From: UMGS1532 sp045542355
GTDB lineage: Bacteria > Bacillota > Clostridia > Oscillospirales > Acutalibacteraceae
Reading direction: 5' to 3'
Assembly (NCBI GenBank): GCA_045542355.1
Contig: JAZQKX010000034.1
Location: forward strand, 62,001-126,000
DNA length: 64,000 bases
Shown: piece after piece, positions 1 through 9,395 of the stretch
Layout: each line of letters starts with the position of its first letter
Numbering within the stretch: position 1 is the stretch's first letter
Notes under the pieces: model-generated
Database searches by the model: none
What the model was told of the DNA's origin: nothing
What the model saw: the letters and a program-made list of their open reading frames with translations, nothing else
Made by a program: the position numbers and the translations under genes

Positions 1-2
1 AT

Positions 3-1142
3 ATAGCCCGTTTTGCAGAGTTGGGTCGTGAGGGCGTTTTAGCCCTACTTTCAGATTCAACCAATGCCGAACGCTCGGGTTATACCCAGTCGGAAAGGGT
101 AGTAGGCGGTTCCTTCTCAAACCTTTTCAGAATCGCAGAGGGACATAGAATTATAGTTGCAACCTTTTCCTCAAACATCCACCGTTTACAGCAGATTATA
201 GATGAGGCCGTTAACTGTGACAGAAAGGTTGCAGTTTCAGGCAGAAGCATGATAAACGTTGTGGCTGTTGCTAGTGAGCTTGGGTATCTTAACGTTCCCA
301 ATGGTGTGCTTGTTGATATTGATATGGTCAGACACTATGAGCCTGGTGAGATTGTTATTATAACAACAGGTAGTCAGGGAGAGCCTATGTCTGCACTTCA
401 TAGAATGGCCTTCGGTGACCACCGTCAAATCGGCATTTCACCCGAGGATATGATAATCATTTCGGCAACACCTATACCTGGTAACGAAAAGCTTGTTGGC
501 AAGGTTATTAATGAGCTTATAAAACTGGGTGCCAATGTTGTATACGAAAAGATGTACGATGTACATGTTTCAGGTCATGCATGTCAGGAAGAACTGAAAC
601 TGATGCTAAGTATTGTTAAACCCAAATTTTTCATACCTGTTCACGGTGAGCAAAAACACCTTTTCAAACATGCAAATCTTGCTGTTCAGATGGGCATGGA
701 TGAGAAAAACATTTTAACAACCGAGATTGGTAAGGTAATAGAATTCAAAAACGATACCATGAAAGTTGTTGAATCTGTCCCTGCAGGTAGAGTGTTGGTT
801 GATGGTCTTGGTGTTGGTGACGTAGGAAGCGTTGTTCTTCGTGACCGTAAACATTTGGCAGAGGACGGTCTTGTTATCATTACTGTCACCATGGATTCTG
901 CCACATGTGAGGTTATATCAGGACCGGAAGTTATTTCCCGCGGATTTGTGTATGTAAGAGAGGCTGAAAAGCTCTTCGATGAAGTACGTGAGGTGGCATG
1001 TGACACTTTAGAGCGTTGTTATGATAAAAGAGTAACCGATTGGAATTCTATAAAGGTGCGTCTACGCGACGATACCTCTAAATTCCTATATGAAAAAACC
1101 AAACGCAATCCTATGATTTTGCCGATTATTATGCAGGTGTAA
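3..1142 (+). CDS. rnj: Ribonuclease J, 3' part (5' end outside window)
   Basis: This is a metallo-beta-lactamase/beta-CASP ribonuclease of the RNase J type, which processes and degrades RNA in the cytoplasm. The reading frame is open from base 3, so the gene begins before the window and about 380 codons of a family that is usually near 550 are visible. Recognisable family segments in order are LSDSTNAE near the start, VATFSSNIHR, VSGRSM, ATPIPGNE, VSGHA and FIPVHGEQKHL, followed by the C-terminal domain ending in MILPIIMQV. The N-terminal HxHxDH metal site lies outside. The gene is 34 bases upstream of gdpP and probably co-transcribed with it. Whether it is RNase J1 or J2 cannot be decided. 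Confidence 0.95.
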   Translation: MARFAELGREGVLALLSDSTNAERSGYTQSERVVGGSFSNLFRIAEGHRIIVATFSSNIHRLQQIIDEAVNCDRKVAVSGRSMINVVAVASELGYLNVPNGVLVDIDMVRHYEPGEIVIITTGSQGEPMSALHRMAFGDHRQIGISPEDMIIISATPIPGNEKLVGKVINELIKLGANVVYEKMYDVHVSGHACQEELKLMLSIVKPKFFIPVHGEQKHLFKHANLAVQMGMDEKNILTTEIGKVIEFKNDTMKVVESVPAGRVLVDGLGVGDVGSVVLRDRKHLAEDGLVIITVTMDSATCEVISGPEVISRGFVYVREAEKLFDEVREVACDTLERCYDKRVTDWNSIKVRLRDDTSKFLYEKTKRNPMILPIIMQV

Positions 1143-1176
1143 ATGAATAGATTATCCCTTTAAAGGAGTGAGCACA

Positions 1177-3156
1177 ATGAAACAAAATAAAGGTTTTCAT
1201 CAAAGCTATCTGCTTTTGTATTTGATTTTGTTATTTCTGTTGGCTTTGAATACTTTTATATTAGCTTTTGTGAACGTAAGGCTAATGCTTGTTTCATTGC
1301 TCATAACCTTAATTGGAGCGGCGTTAGTTATATATAATGCTGTTAATCTACAGGCTACCTATCGTAAGTTCGTCGAAGCCTTAAATAGCAGTGCTCAACC
1401 CCAATCTCCTACCTTGGAAAGATTTAATCTTCCTGTAATATATGTTTCGGATAACGATGAAATCCTTTGGTATAATAAGAAATTCGAAATTCATCTTAAA
1501 GCCAATGATTGCTACGGCAAGAACGTCTATGAGTTTTTAGGGCTTAATCGAGAGACGATTCTTGAGAACGGCACTGCCGAAATCAAATATAACAACAAAG
1601 AATTCAGTGTGTATGGCACTGCCGTACACACTGATTCCTCCTCGCTCAGAATTTTCTACCTGATAGAAAACACTAATTTGAAAAGAGCTGCCAGAGAATA
1701 CCTTGCGGCGCGACCTGTTGTAATGCTAATTGCAACCGATAATTTCAGTGAAGTTATGCGAAACTGCAGGGATAGCGAAAAGTCATCTTTTAGAAGTTCT
1801 ATCCATAAGGAAATCGAAAATTGGCTTTCCAACATCAACTGCATCAGTATTAACCGAAACGATAAGTATATTTTTGTGCTAACCGATGAACGTTCTTTGA
1901 ATAAACTAATCGCAGGTAAATTTAGTATTCTTGAATCGATAAGAAAATTAAAGCAGAATAACTATGGAGGTGTTACATTATCCATAGGCGTTGGCAGGGG
2001 CGGAAAAGACTTATCTGAGTGTGAGTTTTATTGCCGTCAGGGCCTTGAAATGGCTCAAAGCAGAGGCGGAGATCAGGTTGCCATAAAATCCTCTGGTAAC
2101 GACTATAAATTCTTTGGAGGCATTTCTGCTGTTGTTGAACGGCGTAATACGGTGAGAGCCAGAGTTTTGTCTTCTGCGATAACCGAAATGATGTCTGCAT
2201 CCAGCAACATCATAATTATGGGTCATAAGTACTCCGACTTAGATTGTCTCGGAGCTTCCTATGCCTTATATAAAACTGCCGAAGCTATTGGGAAACGAGC
2301 TTTCATTGTTCTTGATAAAGAACATACAATGGCGTCTGCATTATATAAACGGATAGTGGCCCAAGACAATAGTTGCAACTTCACCGATGGAAGCGATATA
2401 TTAAACAAAATTGATGATAAATCCTTGTTAATAGTACTTGATACACACCGCGCTGGATTTCTTGAAAATCAAGAAGTGTATAACAAATGCAAGAATGTTA
2501 TTGTTATCGACCATCATCGTAAGGCTGTGGATGCCATAGATAATGCTGTTATATTTTATCACGAAACTGCGGCATCTTCGGCATGTGAAATGGTAACTGA
2601 GCTTATTCAGTATTTGCCGTCATATAATCCTGATGAGCTTGTGTCAGACGCTTTGCTTTCGGGTATAATGCTTGACACAAAGAATCTTTGCCTCCATACA
2701 GGAGTAAGAACCTTTGAAGCTTCCGCTTATCTTAGAAGATGCGGAGCCGATCCGGTAAAGGTAAAAGGCTTGTTTTCCGACAGCTTTTCAACCTATTCCC
2801 GCAAGTCCTCAATAGTTTCTAAAGCTGAGCTTTACGGTAACTGTGCTATTTCTTTTGATGAAACAGACGACGATATTACCCGTATTGCAACATCACAGGC
2901 CGCGGATGAATTACTTAATCTTGAACGGGTAAAAGCGTCCTTTGTTATGTGCAGAATTGCTGATGGAATTAATATCTCAGCCCGTTCCTACGGTGATGTT
3001 AATGTTCAGCTTATAATGGAAGCTTTGGGTGGAGGAGGTCATAGGAATATGGCAGCATGTCAAGTTAAATCAGATGATTTTATCGATACTACCCAGCTTC
3101 TAAAGAATACTATAGATAATTACAATAAAAATATGAACTATGAAACGGAGTGTTAA
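1177..3156 (+). CDS. gdpP: GdpP-type cyclic-di-AMP phosphodiesterase (DHH/DHHA1)
   Basis: The 659-residue membrane protein should hydrolyse cyclic di-AMP. Two hydrophobic segments occupy about residues 10-60. A PAS-like region and a degenerate GGDEF region follow (about 80-300), then a DHH phosphodiesterase domain with GHKYSDLD near residue 349, a DTH motif, DHHRK near 445 and the DHHA1 signature GGGGHRNMAA near 618. I start at ATG 1177 because AGGAG at 1164-1168 is properly spaced for it, whereas an upstream GTG at 1168 overlaps that SD. The order gdpP-rplI-dnaB matches Firmicutes such as Bacillus. The stop is two bases before rplI. Confidence 0.93.
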   Translation: MKQNKGFHQSYLLLYLILLFLLALNTFILAFVNVRLMLVSLLITLIGAALVIYNAVNLQATYRKFVEALNSSAQPQSPTLERFNLPVIYVSDNDEILWYNKKFEIHLKANDCYGKNVYEFLGLNRETILENGTAEIKYNNKEFSVYGTAVHTDSSSLRIFYLIENTNLKRAAREYLAARPVVMLIATDNFSEVMRNCRDSEKSSFRSSIHKEIENWLSNINCISINRNDKYIFVLTDERSLNKLIAGKFSILESIRKLKQNNYGGVTLSIGVGRGGKDLSECEFYCRQGLEMAQSRGGDQVAIKSSGNDYKFFGGISAVVERRNTVRARVLSSAITEMMSASSNIIIMGHKYSDLDCLGASYALYKTAEAIGKRAFIVLDKEHTMASALYKRIVAQDNSCNFTDGSDILNKIDDKSLLIVLDTHRAGFLENQEVYNKCKNVIVIDHHRKAVDAIDNAVIFYHETAASSACEMVTELIQYLPSYNPDELVSDALLSGIMLDTKNLCLHTGVRTFEASAYLRRCGADPVKVKGLFSDSFSTYSRKSSIVSKAELYGNCAISFDETDDDITRIATSQAADELLNLERVKASFVMCRIADGINISARSYGDVNVQLIMEALGGGGHRNMAACQVKSDDFIDTTQLLKNTIDNYNKNMNYETEC

Positions 3157-3158
3157 AT

Positions 3159-3599
3159 ATGAAGGTCGTATTAACCGCAGATGTAAAAGGTCATGGCAAA
3201 AAAGGTGAGTTGGTTAACGTATCTGATGGATATGCACGTAATTTCCTTTTTCCGAAAAAACTTGCTGTAGAGGCAAACAATGCTGCATTAAGTGAGCTTA
3301 AAAGCCGTGAAGAAGCAAAGGCGCATCATATAGCTGTTGAAAAGGCACAAGCTCAGGATATCGCTGACAAACTCAATAAAACCAATGTTGTAATAAAAGC
3401 AAAAGCGGGAGCCAGCGGTAAGCTTTTCGGTGCCATCACTTCCAAGGAGGTTGCTGCTGAAATCGAGAAATCACAAGGTATCAAGCTTGATCGCCGCAAA
3501 ATTGTTATGAAAGATATTAAAGCTTATGGAAATTATACTGTAGAGGTGAAGCTATACACAGGTATTTCCGCTAATTTAAGTATCAAAGTTGAGGAATAA
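3159..3599 (+). CDS. rplI: 50S ribosomal protein L9
   Basis: The 146-residue protein begins MKVVLTADVKGHGKKGE and contains the L9 N-terminal signature with GYARNFLFPKKLA at about residues 24-36. A charged helical linker and the C-terminal rRNA-binding domain (GKLFGAITSKEVAAEI) follow. Length is normal for bacterial L9. The start is ATG 3159, with ACGGAG at 3145-3150 as SD; the possible in-frame start further upstream would overlap gdpP. It sits between gdpP and dnaB, the usual Firmicute arrangement, and is translated in a tightly packed operon. Confidence 0.97.
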   Translation: MKVVLTADVKGHGKKGELVNVSDGYARNFLFPKKLAVEANNAALSELKSREEAKAHHIAVEKAQAQDIADKLNKTNVVIKAKAGASGKLFGAITSKEVAAEIEKSQGIKLDRRKIVMKDIKAYGNYTVEVKLYTGISANLSIKVEE

Positions 3600-3601
3600 T
3601 T

Positions 3602-4963
3602 ATGGCTGATTCAAGGTACATCGATTTTGAAGGTGAAAACCTTCCTTATTCTCTTGAGGCAGAGCAGTCTGTTTTAGGAGCTATACTTATTGATCCAAAA
3701 AGCATTCTTTCGGTTGCTGATACGCTTAAACCTATGCACTTTTATGTTCCACAACATAAAGCCATATTCGAAACACTATATACAATGTTTGAAATGAATC
3801 AGTTGATTGACCCTGTAACGGTGTTGGAATGGTTGAAAAAGAACGGCGTTTACGATGAATCTGGCGGAAAAGCATATCTTACTCAGCTTATTCAAATGGT
3901 TCCATCTGCAACTAATATAACAACCTATGCAAGTATTATTAAAGAGAAATATACAGTTAGAGCTTTGATTTTGGCTTCTCGCGATATTATTGATGATGCG
4001 CAGGAGGGTAAGACCGAGCCCGGACTGCTTCTCGACCATGCCGAAAAGCGTATATTTGACATAAGGCAGGATAAGGATGTTGCTGGTCTCAGACACATCG
4101 CTGATGTTATGAGCAATGAGACCTTCGCCCGTCTTTCAAAACTTGCAAACGAGGAAACCCGAAAGGATTATATTGGCATACCTTGTGGAATCAGCTCAAT
4201 AGATAAGTTTACCACAGGTTTAAACAAGTCCGACTTAATCATAGTCGGTGCTCGTCCAGGTATGGGTAAGACTTCATTCTGTTTAAATATTGCAAAGAAT
4301 GTTGCTCTTGGTAGCGGAAAAACAGTATGTTTCTTCTCTTTGGAAATGACCAGAGACCAGTTAGCTCAGCGTATGCTTTCCGACGAAGCCCGTATTAAGA
4401 GCGAGAAGCTCAGAACAGGTCAGCTCACCCAAGAGGAATATATAAACCTCAGCATCGCCAGTGAACGTCTTAGCAAGGCGCCTATTTATTTTGATGAAAC
4501 TTCTGGTATAACCGTGCCTGAAATCAAGGCTAAGGTCAGAAGAATGAACGGCGCTTGTGATGTTGTTATGATTGACTATCTTGGACTTTTGCGCTCTGCT
4601 CAGACCAAGGAAAACCGTGTTCAAGAGGTTTCAGATATAACAAGAAACCTTAAGATTATGGCAAAAGAGCTTAACATTCCCGTAATCTGTTGCGCTCAGC
4701 TTAACCGTGGAACAGAGGGTAAGGGTGGCTCACATATTCCCGCGCTTTCCGATTTGAGAGAATCAGGCTCTATCGAGCAGGATGCAGATATTGTTATGTT
4801 CTTGCACCGCGAAGCATATTATAACAACGAAGACGGACAACCAACCGACCAACACAAAGCGCAGTGTATTATTGCTAAAAACAGACACGGCGAAACCGCA
4901 ACTGTTGATCTGCATTGGGATGGCCAGTTCACTAAATTCTCCGCGCAGGACGGATTACGTTAA
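3602..4963 (+). CDS. dnaB: Replicative DNA helicase DnaB/DnaC
   Basis: This 453-residue protein is the hexameric replication-fork helicase. The N-terminal DnaB domain begins LPYSLEAEQSVLGAIL (about residues 14-29). The RecA-like C-terminal domain has Walker A GARPGMGKTS at 216-225, Walker B VVMIDYLGLL, the AQLNRG segment and the SGSIEQDAD motif. Length is typical. No intein is present, although inteins are common in this family. It follows rplI by two bases, and its TAA overlaps the ATG of tilS by one base, which suggests coupled translation. Confidence 0.97.
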   Translation: MADSRYIDFEGENLPYSLEAEQSVLGAILIDPKSILSVADTLKPMHFYVPQHKAIFETLYTMFEMNQLIDPVTVLEWLKKNGVYDESGGKAYLTQLIQMVPSATNITTYASIIKEKYTVRALILASRDIIDDAQEGKTEPGLLLDHAEKRIFDIRQDKDVAGLRHIADVMSNETFARLSKLANEETRKDYIGIPCGISSIDKFTTGLNKSDLIIVGARPGMGKTSFCLNIAKNVALGSGKTVCFFSLEMTRDQLAQRMLSDEARIKSEKLRTGQLTQEEYINLSIASERLSKAPIYFDETSGITVPEIKAKVRRMNGACDVVMIDYLGLLRSAQTKENRVQEVSDITRNLKIMAKELNIPVICCAQLNRGTEGKGGSHIPALSDLRESGSIEQDADIVMFLHREAYYNNEDGQPTDQHKAQCIIAKNRHGETATVDLHWDGQFTKFSAQDGLR

Positions 4964-6303
4964 TGCTTTCAAAAGTTAAATCAGCATTTTATAACTACAA
5001 TATGCCTGTCAAAGGCGCTGATATCACTGTAGGTGTTTCTGGTGGTGCGGATTCTGTTGCACTGCTTCTGGCGCTGATTGATTTAAGTTCAGAATTTTCT
5101 TTCGCCTTACAGGTTGTGCATGTTAATCACAATTTACGCGGTGATGAGTCCTTACGGGATGAGATTTTCGTTAGAGATCTTTGCGCCCAATTGAATATCC
5201 CTTGTCATGTTGTGAGCGTTGATATTGCGTCCTTGGCTAATGAACGGAATGAGAGCATTGAATTGTGCGCTCGGAGTATTAGGTACGATGCTTTCTATAA
5301 ACATTCTAAAGGCTTAATAGCAACTGCACATAATGCTGACGATAATGCTGAGACAGTAATTATAAACCTCTGCAGAGGTACAGGCTTAAAGGGACTGTGC
5401 GGTATTCCGCCTGTTAGAGACAACATTATTCGACCGCTTATCGATTGTAGTAGAAGTGAAATTCTTGAGTTTCTGTCTCAAAGGAATCAACCGTATGTTA
5501 TAGATAGCTCTAATAATAGCGACGATTATACCCGAAATAAAATACGACACAATGTCATACCTTGTCTCAAGGAGCTAAATCCATCTTTTGAGACGGTATT
5601 GCGCAGAAACTCCAATGTGCTTCGTGATGACAGCGAATATATAGAAAAGGTTGCATCCCACAAATATTCGCAATTTATAGAGGCTGGATTAGTATCTTTT
5701 GGACTGAAAAATGAAGCTCCCGCTATACGTAAACGTGTGCTTTTGATGTATTATAAAGAATTAGGCTTTAAGCCCGACAATTCACACATCGAAGAAATGG
5801 ATAGGGTAGTGATGGGGAATCATGTTGCAACGTCTTTGCCCAACGGCTTTTTATTTCACGCCACAAGTCGTGGATTTATCACCGAGAAAAAGGAGATATA
5901 TGGGGACTTTTCCTATACGGATTTTTCCTTAACGAACGATACTCTGCCTGCTGGTGAATTTTATACAGTTGATTTGGAAAAATATAAAAAGTTAAATAAT
6001 GTTAACAATTTGTTATTCAAATTTTCAATAGACTGTGATAAAATAATAGGCAACGTGGCCGTCAGAAGCCGAGTAAACGGCGATAAATACCGACCTGTTG
6101 GACGTAAAGTTACCAAATCTTTGCGTAAGCTTTTATGTGAAGAAAAACCTACCTATAAAGACAAAACCAATTTGTTCATTATTGAAGATGAGCGGGGGAT
6201 TATATTTACAAATTTATATGGTATCGACGAGCGTGTGAAGGTTACCGATGCATCCCGAAAAATTTTAATTTATGAAAAAAGCGGGGAAACTTCCGCTAAT
6301 TGA
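4963..6303 (+). CDS. tilS: tRNA(Ile)-lysidine synthetase
   Basis: The 446-residue PP-loop ATPase attaches lysine to C34 of tRNA-Ile(CAU), which allows AUA decoding. The PP-loop motif SGGADS is at residues 26-31. It is followed by HVNHNLRG, TAHNADDNAET and the RNKIRHNVIP segment of the core, then the TilS C-terminal domain with RSRVNGDKYRP. The start ATG overlaps the dnaB stop. In many Firmicutes hpt lies between tilS and ftsH; here it is absent and ftsH follows directly. Confidence 0.95.
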   Translation: MLSKVKSAFYNYNMPVKGADITVGVSGGADSVALLLALIDLSSEFSFALQVVHVNHNLRGDESLRDEIFVRDLCAQLNIPCHVVSVDIASLANERNESIELCARSIRYDAFYKHSKGLIATAHNADDNAETVIINLCRGTGLKGLCGIPPVRDNIIRPLIDCSRSEILEFLSQRNQPYVIDSSNNSDDYTRNKIRHNVIPCLKELNPSFETVLRRNSNVLRDDSEYIEKVASHKYSQFIEAGLVSFGLKNEAPAIRKRVLLMYYKELGFKPDNSHIEEMDRVVMGNHVATSLPNGFLFHATSRGFITEKKEIYGDFSYTDFSLTNDTLPAGEFYTVDLEKYKKLNNVNNLLFKFSIDCDKIIGNVAVRSRVNGDKYRPVGRKVTKSLRKLLCEEKPTYKDKTNLFIIEDERGIIFTNLYGIDERVKVTDASRKILIYEKSGETSAN

Positions 6304-6328
6304 AAGTATCTCTAAGGAGTGTAGATTT

Positions 6329-8224
6329 TTGAAAAACAATTTTAAGAGGATTCTGATAACACTGGCTGTTCCTATCGTACTGATTATCGCGGTGGTTGCA
6401 GTAAAATTCAGCAATCAGAACACAGCTAAAAAGCAGTATTATCAGGTTGTTTCGATGTTTCAAAATAATGAAATTTCGGAATATTCACTTAATCTCTATA
6501 GTGGTAGTCTGAAGTACAAGCTCAGAAGCGAAGGAGATAAGACCTTTGTTTATGAGGTGCCTGATGTAAGTATATTCGTAAATGATATTCATGAAAGTGT
6601 TGTTAAGAATAATATTCAGAATAAAGATGAAGAGAATAGTCTGATTAAATTTGACTATTCCAGCGGTAGTCAAGCTTCTTGGTTAGTTAGTCAGGCGCCC
6701 AGCTTTTTGATGATTGCAGTTCTTGTGTTCTTAACCTTCTTCTTTATGAAGCGAATGAGCTCAATGGGTGGCGGCGACAAAATAATGGGCTTTGGTAAAG
6801 CCAAAATCAAAAGACCGTCTGATGATGGCAGAAAGACCACCTTTGCCGATGTAGCTGGCGCAGATGAAGAAAAAGAGGAGCTTTCTGAAATTGTTGAATT
6901 CCTTAAAAATCCTCAGAAGTTCAATGAGCTTGGTGCAAGAATACCTAAAGGTGTCTTGCTTGTTGGCCCTCCTGGAACAGGTAAAACTCTCTTAGCTCGT
7001 GCAGTTGCGGGTGAGGCGGGAGTCCCTTTTTTCTCAATTTCTGGCTCGGATTTTGTAGAAATGTATGTAGGTGTAGGAGCCTCCCGAGTTCGTGACCTTT
7101 TTGAACAGGCCAAGAAAGACGCTCCTGCTATCATTTTTATTGATGAAATTGATGCTGTTGGCAGACAGAGAGGCGCAGGTCTCGGTGGCGGTCATGATGA
7201 ACGTGAGCAGACCCTCAATCAGTTGTTGGTTGAAATGGATGGCTTTGGTGCAAATCAAGGTGTAATAGTTATTGCGGCAACCAACCGTCCCGACATTTTG
7301 GATAAAGCTTTGCTTCGTCCCGGTCGATTTGACCGACGCGTGACCGTTAACTACCCTGATGTTAAGGGCAGAGAAGAGATTCTCAAGGTTCATGCAAGAG
7401 GTAAGCCGTTAGGTCCGGATATCAGCCTTAAAACGATTGCTCAATCCACATCAGGGTTCACAGGTGCCGATTTGGAAAACCTTCTTAATGAAGCAGCGCT
7501 TCTTGCCGCCCGTGAGGGAAAGAAAGCAATTACCCAGACTAATGTTGAGGAAGCCACTATTAAGGTTGTTATGGGCACCGAAAAGAGGTCTCATGTTATA
7601 AACGATAATGATAAAAAGATTACCTCGTACCATGAGGCGGGTCACGCAATAGTATCCTATTTTCTTCCCACTCAAGACCTTGTTCATCAAATATCAATTA
7701 TTCCTAGAGGTATGGCGGCGGGATACACCATGTATATTCCCACCGAGGACAAAACCCATCTTTCTAAAAAGCGTATGCTTGAGGATATTTGTTCGCTCTT
7801 GGGTGGCAGAGCCGCAGAGGAGCTGACTCAGGATGATATCTGCACTGGCGCTTCTAATGACATTGAACGCGCCACCGAACTTGCAAGAAAAATGGTTACT
7901 AAATTCGGCATGAGCGACAAACTCGGTCTTGTTAATTATGGCACGGGAAATGATGAAGTTTTCCTGGGTAGAGACTTTTCTGCAACTCCAAATTATTCCG
8001 ATAAGGTTGCGGCTATGATTGATGATGAAATTGAAGCCATAATTACTAATCAATACAATCGTGCCAAAGAAATCCTTAATGAAAACATGAAAACTCTCCA
8101 CCTCGTTGCTCAGGAATTATTTATGAATGAGAAAATTGATGGTGAAAGATTTATTGCTGTTATGGAAGGTAAAAATACCGAGGGTGAAGCTTCCGAAATA
8201 GAAGAATCTAATCCCCAAGAATAA
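6329..8224 (+). CDS. ftsH: ATP-dependent zinc metalloprotease FtsH
   Basis: The 631-residue membrane AAA+ protease degrades misfolded or regulatory membrane and cytosolic proteins. A first membrane segment lies at about residues 6-24, an external domain follows, and a second membrane segment lies near 125-145. Walker A GPPGTGKT is at 213-220, then the second region of homology (NRPDILDKALLRPGRFDR) and the zinc site HEAGH at 435-439. I choose TTG 6329 as start because AAGGAG at 6314-6319 is ideally spaced. An ATG at 6272 would overlap tilS by 32 bases and lacks a good SD. The gene ends just before a strong terminator. Confidence 0.96.
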   Translation: MKNNFKRILITLAVPIVLIIAVVAVKFSNQNTAKKQYYQVVSMFQNNEISEYSLNLYSGSLKYKLRSEGDKTFVYEVPDVSIFVNDIHESVVKNNIQNKDEENSLIKFDYSSGSQASWLVSQAPSFLMIAVLVFLTFFFMKRMSSMGGGDKIMGFGKAKIKRPSDDGRKTTFADVAGADEEKEELSEIVEFLKNPQKFNELGARIPKGVLLVGPPGTGKTLLARAVAGEAGVPFFSISGSDFVEMYVGVGASRVRDLFEQAKKDAPAIIFIDEIDAVGRQRGAGLGGGHDEREQTLNQLLVEMDGFGANQGVIVIAATNRPDILDKALLRPGRFDRRVTVNYPDVKGREEILKVHARGKPLGPDISLKTIAQSTSGFTGADLENLLNEAALLAAREGKKAITQTNVEEATIKVVMGTEKRSHVINDNDKKITSYHEAGHAIVSYFLPTQDLVHQISIIPRGMAAGYTMYIPTEDKTHLSKKRMLEDICSLLGGRAAEELTQDDICTGASNDIERATELARKMVTKFGMSDKLGLVNYGTGNDEVFLGRDFSATPNYSDKVAAMIDDEIEAIITNQYNRAKEILNENMKTLHLVAQELFMNEKIDGERFIAVMEGKNTEGEASEIEESNPQE

Positions 8225-8230
8225 TAACTA

Positions 8231-8270
8231 AAAAAGCGGTGGCAAAATTAGAATTGCTACCGCTTTTTAT
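8231..8270 (+). terminator. Rho-independent terminator after ftsH
   Basis: Fifteen-base arms at 8231-8245 and 8254-8268 pair with one G-U, and the 3' arm ends in a run of T. It closes the RNase J to ftsH gene run. Confidence 0.9.
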
Positions 8271-8291
8271 TAGATTTCCTTTTAAAAGGCA

Positions 8292-8320
8292 TTGACTAAA
8301 GCACTGTTTTTTGATACTAT
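8292..8320 (+). promoter_or_regulatory. Sigma-A-like promoter of the ROK kinase cluster
   Basis: TTGACT at 8292-8297 is separated by 17 bases from TACTAT at 8315-8320. A better-matching TATAAT at 8320-8325 has too long a spacing. The predicted leader to the start codon is about 90 bases. Confidence 0.5.
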
Positions 8321-8371
8321 ATAATATATAAATAAAGTGCTTGTGGTTGCAAAACACTATCTTATGTACAG

Positions 8372-8387
8372 ATATTGTTAACAATAT
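8372..8387. promoter_or_regulatory. Perfect 16-base palindrome, possible operator
   Basis: ATATTGTTAACAATAT at 8372-8387 is its own reverse complement. It lies between the predicted promoter and the ROK kinase start, about 45 bases downstream of the expected transcription start, where a repressor could block elongation. No adjacent repressor gene is present, so the binding protein is unknown. In AT-rich DNA a chance palindrome of this size is unlikely but possible. Confidence 0.35.
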
Positions 8388-8417
8388 AAAATATATTAAG
8401 AAGACAAAGGTGAACAA

Positions 8418-9383
8418 ATGGATAATAAGCTCAATGTGGTAGGCGTTGATATTGGCGGCACGAAGTGTGCTGTAATGTTGGCTGAGGTTTGTGGCGACGA
8501 TATCAAGTTTCTAAAAAAAGAAAAGCTTAAAACTGACAATAACGAACCTGCTCTTTCGGTTATAAAGAAGTTTTGCAAAATAATAGATGAATTCAGAAGA
8601 GATGTAAAAATAGACGCCATTGGTATCTCCTGTGGAGGTCCATTAGATTCTAAAAAAGGCATAATAATGCGCCCCCCCAATCTTCCTATGTGGGACGACA
8701 TACATATTGTTGATATTTTAAAGGAACGCTACGATGTTCCGGTAAAACTTCAGAATGACGCAAACGCCTGTGCATTGGCTGAGTGGAAATATGGCGCAGG
8801 TAAGGGTACAGACAACATGGTGTTTATGACCTTTGGCACAGGACTTGGTGCAGGGCTTATTCTCGACGGAAGACTATATACTGGAACTAACGACAACGCT
8901 GGTGAGGCGGGACACGTTCGCCTTTCTGAAAATGGACCTGTAGGCTACCATAAGATGGGTTCTTTTGAGGGCTTTTGTAGTGGCGGTGGTTTGGCTCAGT
9001 TGGGCTATACCCTGGGTCTTGAAGCTTATCAGCAGGGAAAACACCCCGCATATTTTAATCCTGAGATTGCTCCTCAGGGTATTAACGCCAAAACCATAGC
9101 AGATGCTGCAGATAGTGGTGACGAGACCGCATTAGCGGTATATGCAAAATGCGGTGAGTATTTGGGCAGAGGCTTATCTATTCTTATTGATATATTAAAC
9201 CCTCAACGCATTGTTTTAGGTAGTATATTCAAGCGTTCTTCAAATCTATTGTGGGGCCATGCAAAGGCCGTTATAGACAGCGAGGCATTAAGTCTTTCTG
9301 CTTCGGTTTGTCAGGTTGTCCCTGCTGAATTGGATGAAAACTTAGGTGATATTGCAGCTATTGCAACTGCACTATATAATTAA
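8418..9383 (+). CDS. ROK-family sugar kinase (glucokinase-like)
   Basis: The 321-residue protein has the ASKHA phosphate-binding motif VDIGGTKCAV at its N terminus, LQNDANACALAEW near residue 115 with the catalytic Asp of ROK kinases, and GTGLGAGLI. It should phosphorylate a hexose or amino sugar with ATP. The cysteine-rich zinc motif found after the GH pair in many ROK proteins is missing; that stretch reads GSFEGFCSGGG. It therefore belongs to a zinc-less subgroup and its substrate cannot be inferred. It heads a run with a GmhA-like isomerase, a membrane protein and a rhamnulokinase-like gene, so a role in carbohydrate uptake or salvage is likely. Confidence 0.85.
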   Translation: MDNKLNVVGVDIGGTKCAVMLAEVCGDDIKFLKKEKLKTDNNEPALSVIKKFCKIIDEFRRDVKIDAIGISCGGPLDSKKGIIMRPPNLPMWDDIHIVDILKERYDVPVKLQNDANACALAEWKYGAGKGTDNMVFMTFGTGLGAGLILDGRLYTGTNDNAGEAGHVRLSENGPVGYHKMGSFEGFCSGGGLAQLGYTLGLEAYQQGKHPAYFNPEIAPQGINAKTIADAADSGDETALAVYAKCGEYLGRGLSILIDILNPQRIVLGSIFKRSSNLLWGHAKAVIDSEALSLSASVCQVVPAELDENLGDIAAIATALYN

Positions 9384-9395
9384 AAGGTGATTTAT

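Noticed and set aside
686..1006. 106-codon minus-strand frame inside the RNase J gene
   Set aside because: It lies entirely within a well-conserved gene and has Ser/Thr-rich shadow composition.
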